Source of the DNA: Desulfobacterales bacterium
GTDB taxonomy: Bacteria; Desulfobacterota; Desulfobacteria; Desulfobacterales; JAUWMJ01
Assembly: GCA_030613225.1 (NCBI GenBank)
Contig: JAUWMJ010000205.1
Span: 1-6,113 of the forward strand
DNA: 6,113 nt
Reading direction: 5' to 3'
The position numbers and the translations under genes were made by a program. Below, piece after piece: positions 1 through 5,108 of the stretch. A model generated the notes under the pieces. The model was not told the origin of the DNA and made no database searches. It was given only the letters and a program-made list of their open reading frames with translations. Numbering within the stretch: the stretch's first letter is position 1; each line of letters opens with the position of its first letter.

Positions 1-128
1 ATTATAACGGCCTTCGGTATGCCATTTTTAGTAATAGCTATTGTGTCATCCCTGTCGTCAATGTTTCGTATCATGTCAAGCAGCTTGGCCTTGGCTTTAG
101 TGACGGCTATGTAACTGTCAATCTGCAT
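1..128 (-). CDS. Phd/YefM-family antitoxin, N-terminal part (runs off the left edge)
   Basis: The visible 42 codons begin MQIDSYIAVTKAKAKLLDMI and continue to an ITKNGIPKAVI stretch. This is the N-terminal pattern of Phd/YefM antitoxins: a short beta strand, a 'VTKAKAKLLDMI' helix that packs in the DNA-binding dimer, then the 'ITKNGxPxAVI' hairpin. In this family the N-terminal domain dimerises and binds the operon's operator, while the missing C-terminal tail wraps and inhibits a RelE/ParE, Doc or PIN-type toxin, usually encoded just downstream, here outside the window. The ATG at 128-126 is preceded by a strong Shine-Dalgarno sequence, AAGGAG (140-135), with a 6-nt spacer, which fixes the start. 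A promoter with an overlapping palindromic operator lies at 322-354, and a very large palindrome is wedged between that promoter and the ribosome binding site. The family call is confident; the toxin type cannot be told from this window. Confidence 0.85.
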   Translation of the reverse strand, partial: MQIDSYIAVTKAKAKLLDMIRNIDDRDDTIAITKNGIPKAVI

Positions 129-141
129 GAATGTCTCCTTA

Positions 142-298
142 GGGCTCGCGCAAAAATAACTTCACATTTTAAGCGCCGATGCATCCCGCCTGGCTGCGTT
201 TCGAAAGTTCGGAATATGCTTGATATTCCTGCGCTTTCGCGCCTTGCCAGCCGGGCGCCTCAACACTTAAAATTGCGAATTTATTTTTGTGCGAACCC
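142..298. repeat. 157-bp imperfect palindrome (MITE/REP-like)
   Basis: Two 76-nt arms (142-217 and 223-298) face each other around a 5-nt centre (218-222). The innermost part is exact (GGAATAT/ATATTCC), and the outer ends read GGGCTCGCGCAAAAATAA and, on the opposite strand, GGGTTCGCACAAAAATAA. With small indels the arms match at roughly three quarters of positions by eye. The trinucleotide TTA stands directly outside both ends (139-141 and 299-301), compatible with a 3-bp target duplication. No coding capacity is seen. The geometry suggests a non-autonomous, dispersed palindromic element. It lies one base upstream of the antitoxin Shine-Dalgarno sequence and downstream of its predicted promoter, so it should be transcribed as a long hairpin. 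Mobility is inferred; other genomic copies cannot be seen here. Confidence 0.8.
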
Positions 299-321
299 TT
301 AATTGTTGTTATAATATTTAG

Positions 322-337
322 GACCATTATAATGGTC
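322..337. promoter_or_regulatory. 16-bp perfect palindrome, candidate antitoxin operator
   Basis: GACCATTATAATGGTC is an exact 16-bp palindrome that completely covers the -10 box of the predicted antitoxin promoter. Phd/YefM antitoxins bind short palindromes over their own promoters and repress, with the toxin acting as co-repressor. Position and symmetry therefore fit an autoregulatory operator. The assignment to this antitoxin is inferred from location. Confidence 0.6.
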
Positions 338-354
338 ATTATTTATAAAGTCAA
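326..354 (-). promoter_or_regulatory. Near-consensus sigma-70 promoter for the Phd/YefM antitoxin operon
   Basis: On the minus strand the sequence reads TTGACT (354-349), a 17-nt spacer, then a perfect TATAAT (331-326). Initiation would fall near position 319. The next gene in this direction is the Phd/YefM antitoxin at 128, giving a leader of about 190 nt that contains the whole 157-bp palindrome. The match is strong (11 of 12 consensus bases with ideal spacing). It is predicted from sequence only. Confidence 0.7.
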
Positions 355-399
355 ATGAATTCAACTTCAAAGCGAGAACATAAAAACAGAGGGATCGCG

Positions 400-437
400 T
401 CTACACTCTTGATAAAATTTTTTTGCTGTAGATCAAG
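400..437. repeat. Interleaved inverted repeats (a-b-a'-b' order)
   Basis: TCTACA (400-405) is complementary to TGTAGA (427-432), and CTTGAT (408-413) is complementary to ATCAAG (432-437). The two pairs are interleaved rather than nested, the order that allows a pseudoknot in RNA or alternative hairpins in single-stranded DNA. The neighbouring GGGATCGCG (391-399) with TCTACACTCTTGA resembles, from memory, sequences seen near ends of IS200/REP-associated transposase elements. No transposase is present here, and that resemblance is unverified. Confidence 0.4.
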
Positions 438-494
438 GGGTTAGTGAATAAAATAGAGAACGTAGTTTCGAGATCTTTGCAAAACGCCTTTTTT

Positions 495-542
495 AGCCCA
501 ATTACAGCCTTCGCCGCGGCTACGGCAAGCTTGCGTTGGGCT
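495..542. repeat. 48-bp REP-like hairpin sequence
   Basis: AGCCCAA (495-501) and TTGGGCT (536-542) are exact inverted repeats. The GC-rich interior (for example CGCCGCGGC) has further scattered symmetry about the centre at 518-519. Its base composition differs sharply from the AT-rich flanks. Length and shape match REP-type extragenic palindromes; a single copy is visible, so the family cannot be confirmed. Confidence 0.45.
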
Positions 543-710
543 GGGGGACGCTCATTAGTTTATAAGTTTCTATTGATGAAGTCCTTTGATTTATTCATTT
601 TTCTCTTAGCAGAAATAAAAAAAGAACCGGTTCAAGATACAAGCTGGATGGTGCAAAGTGTTTTATAGTAAGAAGTAAGGAGATCCTCTGCGCGGTTTAA
701 GGACCTCGGG

Positions 711-1106
711 TTACAGGGTAACTATCTCATTAATGATACCTGTAAGTATATCTAATGCACTGCACTTTCTAAAACTCTTTACATTATCAACTGCCCCGTC
801 ATGCAGATGATCAGGGAAAGAGTCAATTTCTGGATGGTGCGGCGCATTATCCCACCGTTTAATTAATTCTCCCGATTTGTTTTGCCAATGAAATCTATAC
901 TTGGTTGTATTAAATTTTCCCCTTTCTTCAATGATCCTTTCTTTAAGCTCAACAATCGATCCATCCTTCAATTTCAAACGATAACGGTAAAGAGCTATAT
1001 TTTCCAAACCAGTGTCATGTATATCTCTCCTTAAAACATCGACATTAGCCACAGCATCGTTTGCACTGATGAACGCATCAAGATCATTTAGATAGGTGTT
1101 TATCAT
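711..1106 (-). CDS. TumE-family (DUF6516) toxin-like protein
   Basis: This 131-residue protein matches the TumE/DUF6516 toxin family as I know it. It has an N-terminal helical strand region, a beta-rich core with 'YRYRLKLKDGSIVELKER' (about 40-57), then YRFHWQ (70-75), RWDNAPHH (84-91) and FPDHLHD (97-103), and a C-terminal helix. The conserved Tyr-Arg-Phe-His-Trp, Arg-Trp-Asp and His-His/His-X-His residues are all present, so it looks intact and full length. TumE proteins are toxin components of TA modules; the biochemical target is not something I can state from sequence. It lies immediately downstream of a small coiled-coil protein gene with a 4-nt ATGA overlap (1106-1103). It has no Shine-Dalgarno sequence of its own, so it is probably made by translational coupling, usual for an antitoxin-first TA operon. 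Family call is strong; toxicity is inferred. Confidence 0.85.
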   Translation of the reverse strand: MINTYLNDLDAFISANDAVANVDVLRRDIHDTGLENIALYRYRLKLKDGSIVELKERIIEERGKFNTTKYRFHWQNKSGELIKRWDNAPHHPEIDSFPDHLHDGAVDNVKSFRKCSALDILTGIINEIVTL

Positions 1107-1432
1107 TTTTTAAGCGCGGATTCTAAAGACTTAATTCTTTTTTTATATAAAAGAACATTTTCATACAATCCGACCCATTCAAAATAATCTGCATCGTCAC
1201 CCATCGTCCCAGCCTCAAATTTACTGAAAAATTCCTCTGAAGCCATTTGATATTTGGTCTCAAATCTTTCCAGTTCATAACGTATCTGATTTATATTGTT
1301 GTTATATTTGGCTATTTGAAATGCAATCAATTTGTCTAAACTGGTATCGAGTTCCTCACTTGCACCAAATGACAACAATATATCTATTTTCTCTCTCGAA
1401 TTTTCTAATAATTTGTTATTTGTGTTTTTCAT
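1103..1432 (-). CDS. Small coiled-coil protein, putative antitoxin partner of TumE-like toxin
   Basis: A 109-residue, mostly helical, charged protein. After an N-terminal region come a probable coiled coil (about 33-62, 'DKLIAFQIAKYNNNINQIRY...') and a conserved-looking block, FFSKFEAGTMGDDADYFEW (68-86), followed by a last helix with KKRIKSLESALKK. I recall similar small proteins with an F-x3-F..G-x2-GDD-x-D-x-FEW motif beside DUF6516 genes, so an antitoxin role is likely but unproven. No helix-turn-helix or ribbon-helix-helix is visible. A longer frame starts at 1462 (MIRYNLRGLN added), but I choose the ATG at 1432-1430: GAGGT (1443-1439) precedes it by 6 nt, and the predicted transcription start (about 1446) lies downstream of the longer start. 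It overlaps the toxin gene by 4 nt. Confidence 0.75.
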   Translation of the reverse strand: MKNTNNKLLENSREKIDILLSFGASEELDTSLDKLIAFQIAKYNNNINQIRYELERFETKYQMASEEFFSKFEAGTMGDDADYFEWVGLYENVLLYKKRIKSLESALKK

Positions 1433-1452
1433 ATTCAGACCTCGTAGGTTAT

Positions 1453-1481
1453 AGCGTATCATGGTGTATTATTTTGGACAA
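1453..1481 (-). promoter_or_regulatory. Candidate promoter of the coiled-coil/TumE operon
   Basis: The minus strand reads TTGTCC (1481-1476), a 17-nt spacer ending in TGA, then TACGCT (1458-1453). This is a moderate -35 with an extended -10 (TG-N-TANNNT). Transcription would start near 1446, about 14 nt before the start codon chosen for the first gene and just upstream of its GAGGT ribosome binding site. No clear palindromic operator overlaps it, in contrast to the Phd/YefM promoter. Prediction only. Confidence 0.45.
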
Positions 1482-1507
1482 AAAGCTCCGTTTCCAGCCC
1501 AGGATTT

Positions 1508-1620
1508 GGGTTGAAAGGTTCAGAGGTTATCCGCCATCACATTAACCCAACGGAATCAATAGGTAAGGGAAAAGCGCAAAGCACTTAACCTTGAACCGGG
1601 AACCCTAAACCTTATAACCC
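1508..1620. repeat. Phased GGTT / AACC degenerate repeats forming a spaced inverted repeat
   Basis: In the gap between the kinase and TA genes, GGTT recurs every 8 nt at 1509, 1517 and 1525. Further on, AACC recurs about every 7 nt at 1587, 1594, 1601, 1608 and 1616. The first block (1508-1528) is an imperfect inverted copy of the end of the second (1600-1620: GGGTTATAAGGTTTAGGGTT on the minus strand). The rest of 1463-1721 has no gene or clear terminator that I can see. Such degenerate GGTTCAAGG-type strings may simply be low-complexity intergenic DNA. Confidence 0.4.
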
Positions 1621-1721
1621 AGACCGGCCTGGTGTCTAATTATTTTGCGATTCCATGGTATATCAAGGTCTCCGGTCATTTTTGTAAGGTGAATAACGAG
1701 GTCTGGAATATGCTTCCCTCA

Positions 1722-3404
1722 TTAATTATCTTCAATCCACGGGATGTTTAAATTAAATTTTGATCCTTCATCCACTTTGGACTCCACTGTGATTGTTCCG
1801 CCCAGCCTTTCCACAAATCTCTGAACCATGGGCAACCCGAGACCTGTTCCGTTTGTGCCTTTTGTGGTAAAAAAGAGCTGAAATACATTATTAATCCGGT
1901 CTGGTTCGATCCCGCCACCATTGTCGCTGACACCGATATTCAGGTGATTTTTCGCGTCAATAAATGTCGAAATAGTAATGATACCATTATCTTTTTCTTT
2001 TACAGCATCATTCGCATTGACCACAAGGTTAAGAAGCGCGTGTTTCAAACCGGATTCATCCATCACCCATTTCGTAAGGTTTGGATCAAGATCCATTACC
2101 AATTTATTTCCCATTCTGGTAAGGGTTTCTTCAAAAAAATCACGATAATTGAGCACTGTCGAATTAATATCAATCAAATCCAATTTAACAGGATGCACAC
2201 GTGTAAAATTGAGCATATTGGTCGATAGATTGTTTATCTGTCCAAGGGATTTACGTACAAGCTGCCAGATCTTTTGAAGCTTTTCATCCGCGATACCGCT
2301 TACGTGCATACTCATCAATTCTTCAACGCCCTTATTGATAGTCAGCAGATTCCTGATATTATGAGCAATATTCGTGATGGTCAGGCCTATGGCCGCCATT
2401 CTTTCGTTCTGCACGGCTTCTCGCTGTAAACGAGAATTATCTATCGCAATTGACATTTCATTTGCTACGGCTGCCGTGAATTCCAGATCATTTTGGGTAA
2501 AAGCGTCCAGTATCTGGCTGGTATCCAGATGCAACACACCGATCACTCTCTCCCTGCTGATAAGCGGTACACATATAATGGAATTAAGATTATGAACCAT
2601 GATGGAATCCCCCGTTTCAAAGCGGGAATCATCCAGGGCATCCCGGCTGACCAATGCGAGTTTTTCTTTAATTACCTTGTTAATGACCGTTTGACTGACC
2701 GGAATAACATCTCCCTTGGGTTTTTTATGACGATATTTAACGATATGTGCTTCAAGAGGATCTTTTGAACTTGATCGCAGCATAGCCACACCGCGTTCTG
2801 CTGAAGGGAGTGCTCCGAATATTAAATCGGTCCCCATACTCAAAATTTCATCAACATTTTTTACGTATCTTAATTTGTCGCTCAACTGGTATAGGAGTAG
2901 CAGCCGGCTGTGGGCCTCCACTGCTTTTTCCGCGCTGATTTCCTTTTTGTCTTTATTCAGATCAAGAAATGTCCGGACCGCGGTTTCAGCCTTGCGCGCG
3001 ATCATATCAGGCAAATCAATATCATCCTCTTGGAAATAAACGGTATCTTCACTGGATGTATAGACTAAATCAGAATCTTCATGCTCCGGGTCTTTGAGTG
3101 AAAAGACAAAAGAACGGTCACCAAAAACGATCTGATCATTATGCTTAAGGGGAATATTTTTGATACGCTTTTTATTTAAATACGTACCGTTATGTGATTT
3201 TAGATCAGACAGAACGTATTGACCGTCGATCAATGATATCCTTGCATGATTTCGGGATACCGATCCATGCGCAAGATAGATGGTATTTGATCGATTTCGG
3301 CCTATCGTTATGACACCCGGATCAAGACGGATTGATCTTGAAAAAGTTTCCATAGGCAGGGAAATAAGATAGGCGGATGGAATAACATGAAGATTATCAG
3401 TCAT
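1722..3404 (-). CDS. Orphan FHA-GAF sensor histidine kinase
   Basis: A 560-residue soluble kinase with no signal peptide or membrane segment. An N-terminal FHA domain (about 10-104) carries GR (35-36), VSRNHARI (49-56) and HNGTYLN (71-77), the residues that bind phosphothreonine in this fold. A helical linker leads to a GAF domain (about 183-325; SIICVPLISRERVIGVLHLD, 275-294), then a HisKA-like dimerisation helix with NIAHNIRN (345-352, phospho-acceptor His348). The ATPase domain (about 446-556) has N-box NLVVNANDA (459-467), G1 DNGGGI (494-499), the FFTTKG lid and G2 GTGLGL (519-524), so it should be active. The residue after His348 is Asn rather than the usual Glu/Asp. No response regulator gene is adjacent; the partner must be elsewhere. 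FHA input suggests a link to Ser/Thr phosphorylation, and GAF to a small ligand. The start has a weak Shine-Dalgarno sequence, but the whole FHA domain follows it. Confidence 0.93.
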   Translation of the reverse strand: MTDNLHVIPSAYLISLPMETFSRSIRLDPGVITIGRNRSNTIYLAHGSVSRNHARISLIDGQYVLSDLKSHNGTYLNKKRIKNIPLKHNDQIVFGDRSFVFSLKDPEHEDSDLVYTSSEDTVYFQEDDIDLPDMIARKAETAVRTFLDLNKDKKEISAEKAVEAHSRLLLLYQLSDKLRYVKNVDEILSMGTDLIFGALPSAERGVAMLRSSSKDPLEAHIVKYRHKKPKGDVIPVSQTVINKVIKEKLALVSRDALDDSRFETGDSIMVHNLNSIICVPLISRERVIGVLHLDTSQILDAFTQNDLEFTAAVANEMSIAIDNSRLQREAVQNERMAAIGLTITNIAHNIRNLLTINKGVEELMSMHVSGIADEKLQKIWQLVRKSLGQINNLSTNMLNFTRVHPVKLDLIDINSTVLNYRDFFEETLTRMGNKLVMDLDPNLTKWVMDESGLKHALLNLVVNANDAVKEKDNGIITISTFIDAKNHLNIGVSDNGGGIEPDRINNVFQLFFTTKGTNGTGLGLPMVQRFVERLGGTITVESKVDEGSKFNLNIPWIEDN

Positions 3405-3756
3405 AATAACACTTTAATATCACAAGAGTTTTCCGACTATATGTTAAGGTGTAACTGGGATTTAAATCGATAAATTCATTTTGTGTACAATAGTAGGATA
3501 AATCACAATTACATGGTATCCCTTGTTGTGAAGTGCCCATTCTAATCAAGATACCAGTAATTAAGTTACTATATGTCGGCTATTTTGTCAACATGCCGTT
3601 CTGATCTATATTGTGGGGCTTACGAGATGCTCCTTGATATATTGCTTACTTATTTTGCAATAGTTTCAATTTGTTTACCTTGTGCAATTTTTTCACCGCC
3701 GGTGAGGATGGACTTAGTAAGAATTTCTAGATTAGGCTAAATTTTCAAATAAGTGC
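3405..3756. other. Intergenic leader region of the histidine kinase gene
   Basis: About 350 bp without a gene. It contains the predicted kinase promoter (3563-3591). A 7-bp perfect inverted repeat, TGGTATC (3514-3520) and GATACCA (3550-3556), begins right at the predicted transcription start and could be a leader hairpin or a regulator site. A short palindrome TCACCG-C-CGGTGA lies at 3693-3705 just past the phosphatase gene; it lacks a downstream T run on either strand, so I do not call it a terminator. Confidence 0.45.
3563..3591 (-). promoter_or_regulatory. Candidate sigma-70 promoter of the FHA-GAF histidine kinase gene
   Basis: The minus strand reads a perfect TTGACA (3591-3586), a 17-nt spacer, then TAACTT (3568-3563), which keeps the essential TA...T of a -10 box. 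Transcription would start near 3556, giving a leader of about 150 nt that opens with the TGGTATC/GATACCA inverted repeat (3514-3556). This supports independent transcription of the kinase gene rather than read-through from the phosphatase gene. Confidence 0.5.
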
Positions 3757-4743
3757 TTATATGCAAAGCCTGCAATCTGTGGCAACATAGCTCGACTCTC
3801 CCCCTTTGATACGGACTTTAAGGAAGATATCATGGCACCCGGCAGGTAGAGAACTGCCGTCGAAAACGGCGACCCACCCGACCTTAAAATCCGGAAATGC
3901 TTCTCTTTTCAGGTTAAAAACCTCTGCTACATCTGGCCTGATGATTCCCAAATCAGCTTTCTTTGACACATGGTCAGGTATAACGACAGACAGCTCTGCT
4001 ATATGCGTATTTCTGCGACGGTCAAAGGCCCACCCATGGATAGAGATGGTTTTTTGCAACGGTCGTAATGTCGCTACTCTTTTTTTTCCATTCTTTTTTT
4101 TAAACTTAATACCCTCTGCTACATCAATGACGAATTCTATGTTTCCTTTATTGTCAATATAGAAGTTTTTAATCCAGCAAAGCAGTGTATCACGGTTGTG
4201 GCGGCTGCCGTTATGGTTAAGCCAATTTTCATACTGTGAAAATAAAAGATGTCCTATTGATCCGGTAAAAGGTATTACTCCGTATATCAGGGAGAACTGC
4301 TGCTTTAGCTCTGAGAGAGGAGAATTTTTTTCTATGGCAAGAGTCAATGCACTGGCCAACCCTGTTCTGTCAGCACCACCTTTACAATGAAGCAGAAGCG
4401 GTCTCGGGGCCGCCTTCAGCGCTTCAATAAGGGCATCGAGTTGAGTACAATTCGGAAGGCTGTGAGCCACAAATCTAAAGTTGTAGTACTGAATACCGTT
4501 ATCCTCGGCAATCTTCCTTTCCATTGCATACCATTTCTTATCTTCGTTTTTTCCCCTCAGGTTAATGATGGTCTTTAACTTTTTCTCAGCGATAATTCTT
4601 TTCAGTTTATTTTCTGACAGCTGAGCACTTCTATAAATTCTTTCCTCAATCACTTCATGAAAATTATCACCGGCATAGAAGTAATAAAAAATTATGCCTA
4701 TAATAATCCCAACTGCGATGAGACACCTTCCGGCTATTTTCAT
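3757..4743 (-). CDS. Membrane-anchored Cys-X5-Arg protein phosphatase with C-terminal beta-sandwich-like module
   Basis: A 328-residue protein in three parts. Residues 7-23 form one hydrophobic segment after a Lys/Arg-containing N terminus, predicting a signal anchor with the rest outside the cytoplasm. Residues about 28-176 are a bacterial dual-specificity/tyrosine phosphatase domain: RIYRSAQ (35-41), INLRG (60-64), then the active-site loop HCKGGADRTG (119-128) with nucleophile Cys120 and Arg126. Residues about 195-328 hold a second module with ISIHGWAFD (233-241), RPDVAEVF (269-276), KVGW (287-290) and SSLPAGCHDIFLKV (297-310). This resembles the 'GWAxD...RPDV...G(F/W)...LPxGxH' domain I know from surface- and glycan-related enzymes. 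The substrate is unknown; a role at the cell envelope is inferred. The ATG is preceded by an AGAGGTGG ribosome binding site. It is transcribed alone, between two intergenic regions of about 350 bp. Confidence 0.85.
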   Translation of the reverse strand: MKIAGRCLIAVGIIIGIIFYYFYAGDNFHEVIEERIYRSAQLSENKLKRIIAEKKLKTIINLRGKNEDKKWYAMERKIAEDNGIQYYNFRFVAHSLPNCTQLDALIEALKAAPRPLLLHCKGGADRTGLASALTLAIEKNSPLSELKQQFSLIYGVIPFTGSIGHLLFSQYENWLNHNGSRHNRDTLLCWIKNFYIDNKGNIEFVIDVAEGIKFKKKNGKKRVATLRPLQKTISIHGWAFDRRRNTHIAELSVVIPDHVSKKADLGIIRPDVAEVFNLKREAFPDFKVGWVAVFDGSSLPAGCHDIFLKVRIKGGESSYVATDCRLCI

Positions 4744-4918
4744 TGACCACCTCTTCTCTTACAACAAATAACCCTTTTGGTGGAAGAACAAAACACTGTA
4801 TTAACGTTAACCGTTAGTGAATTCAGGTTGTCCTTATGTTGTCGATGATTTTTGTTCTTCAAATAGCAAAATCTATCAGTCTTTAAAAGATCAATATGAT
4901 TTCAGTTTCACTCCGTTT
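4744..4918. other. Upstream region of the phosphatase gene with an 11-bp inverted repeat
   Basis: No gene is seen here. GAAGAACAAAA (4783-4793) and TTTTGTTCTTC (4850-4860) are exact inverted copies 56 nt apart. Between them lies the 10-bp perfect palindrome TTAACGTTAA (4801-4810), with a related CCGTTA just beyond it. Because this sits 40-120 bp upstream of the phosphatase start codon it could be regulatory. I could not identify a convincing -35/-10 pair. Confidence 0.35.
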
Positions 4919-5108
4919 TTGATGCTCTCGTAAAAAGTCTTTGAATAAGCGCTGGATGGCTAAGTAAAAAGGCTCATATACCCCCGCTAAAAATCAGCGG
5001 GATAAAAAGGCGCAGCGGTTTTTCAGGGACGAGGCAATACATGTAGTATGCCGAGTGTCTGAAAAACCGCTGCAACGCAGTAGATGGGACTTTTTACGAC
5101 GCCATCAA
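4919..5108. repeat. 190-bp transposon-like intergenic element with terminal inverted repeats
   Basis: The ends are 21-bp inverted repeats of the form TTGATG-N3-TCGTAAAAAGTC: 4919-4939 on the plus strand and 5108-5088 on the minus strand, differing only in the three central bases. Inside are a small hairpin CCCGCT/AGCGGG (4983-5001) and a perfect 15-bp inverted repeat GCAGCGGTTTTTCAG/CTGAAAAACCGCTGC (5012-5026 and 5059-5073). There is no coding capacity, so it resembles a MITE. From memory, similar TCGTAAAAAGTC-ended repeats are common between genes in Desulfobacterales, but I cannot check copies here. Its right end supplies the stop codon of the RNA methyltransferase gene. Confidence 0.7.
5004..5073 (-). 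terminator. Probable rho-independent terminator after the trmD-methyltransferase pair
   Basis: Read on the minus strand, the 15-bp perfect stem GCAGCGGTTTTTCAG/CTGAAAAACCGCTGC closes a 32-nt loop and is followed by GCC and five T residues (5008-5004). It begins about 30 nt after the methyltransferase stop codon. The loop is longer than in typical terminators and the T run is short, so efficiency is uncertain. A second hairpin (5001-4983), with another TTTTT run further on, may reinforce it. The structure belongs to the repeat element, which would thus have brought a terminator with it. Confidence 0.5.

Larger units (their letters stand above)
355..710. other. Gene-free, repeat-bearing interval between two TA modules
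   Basis: About 350 bp with no convincing gene. The only longer reading frame (plus strand, GTG at 444 to 668) has no recognisable domain and runs through a hairpin sequence, so it is not called. The interval contains an interleaved inverted repeat at 400-437 and a hairpin-forming sequence at 495-542. It also has an isolated palindrome GAACCGGTTC (624-633), followed on the minus strand by a T7 run. That palindrome could mark the end of the TumE transcript, but only a 3-bp stem is possible, so it is weak. The stretch looks like decayed mobile or repeat DNA. Confidence 0.5.

Noticed and set aside
142..298. CRISPR-like or toxin-gene content in the large palindrome
   Set aside because: There is only one inverted unit, with no direct repeats or spacers and no open frame of note. 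A palindromic intergenic element explains it.
611..640. GAACCGGTTC followed on the minus strand by TTTTTTT as a terminator for TumE
   Set aside because: A hairpin with a 4-nt loop would have a stem of only 3 bp, and the flanking bases do not extend it. Noted only as a weak possibility.
444..668. 74-codon plus-strand reading frame starting GTG with an upstream AAGGGG
   Set aside because: No domain recognised. The frame runs through a REP-like hairpin and repeat DNA, and the putative Shine-Dalgarno sequence is only 3 nt from the start. It is most likely chance.
1433..1462. Longer start for the coiled-coil antitoxin (ATG at 1462)
   Set aside because: The added 10 codons overlap the predicted -10 region and lack a ribosome binding site, whereas the ATG at 1432 has GAGGT at 6-nt spacing.
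3693..3705. TCACCG-C-CGGTGA palindrome after the phosphatase gene as a terminator
   Set aside because: The loop is a single base, and the T run lies upstream on the plus strand (A run downstream on the minus strand), so it has the wrong polarity for both directions.
3806..4162. 118-codon plus-strand frame opposite the phosphatase gene, and other antisense frames over the kinase and phosphatase
   Set aside because: They are antisense to strongly recognised domains, carry no motifs of their own, and are expected as coding shadows.
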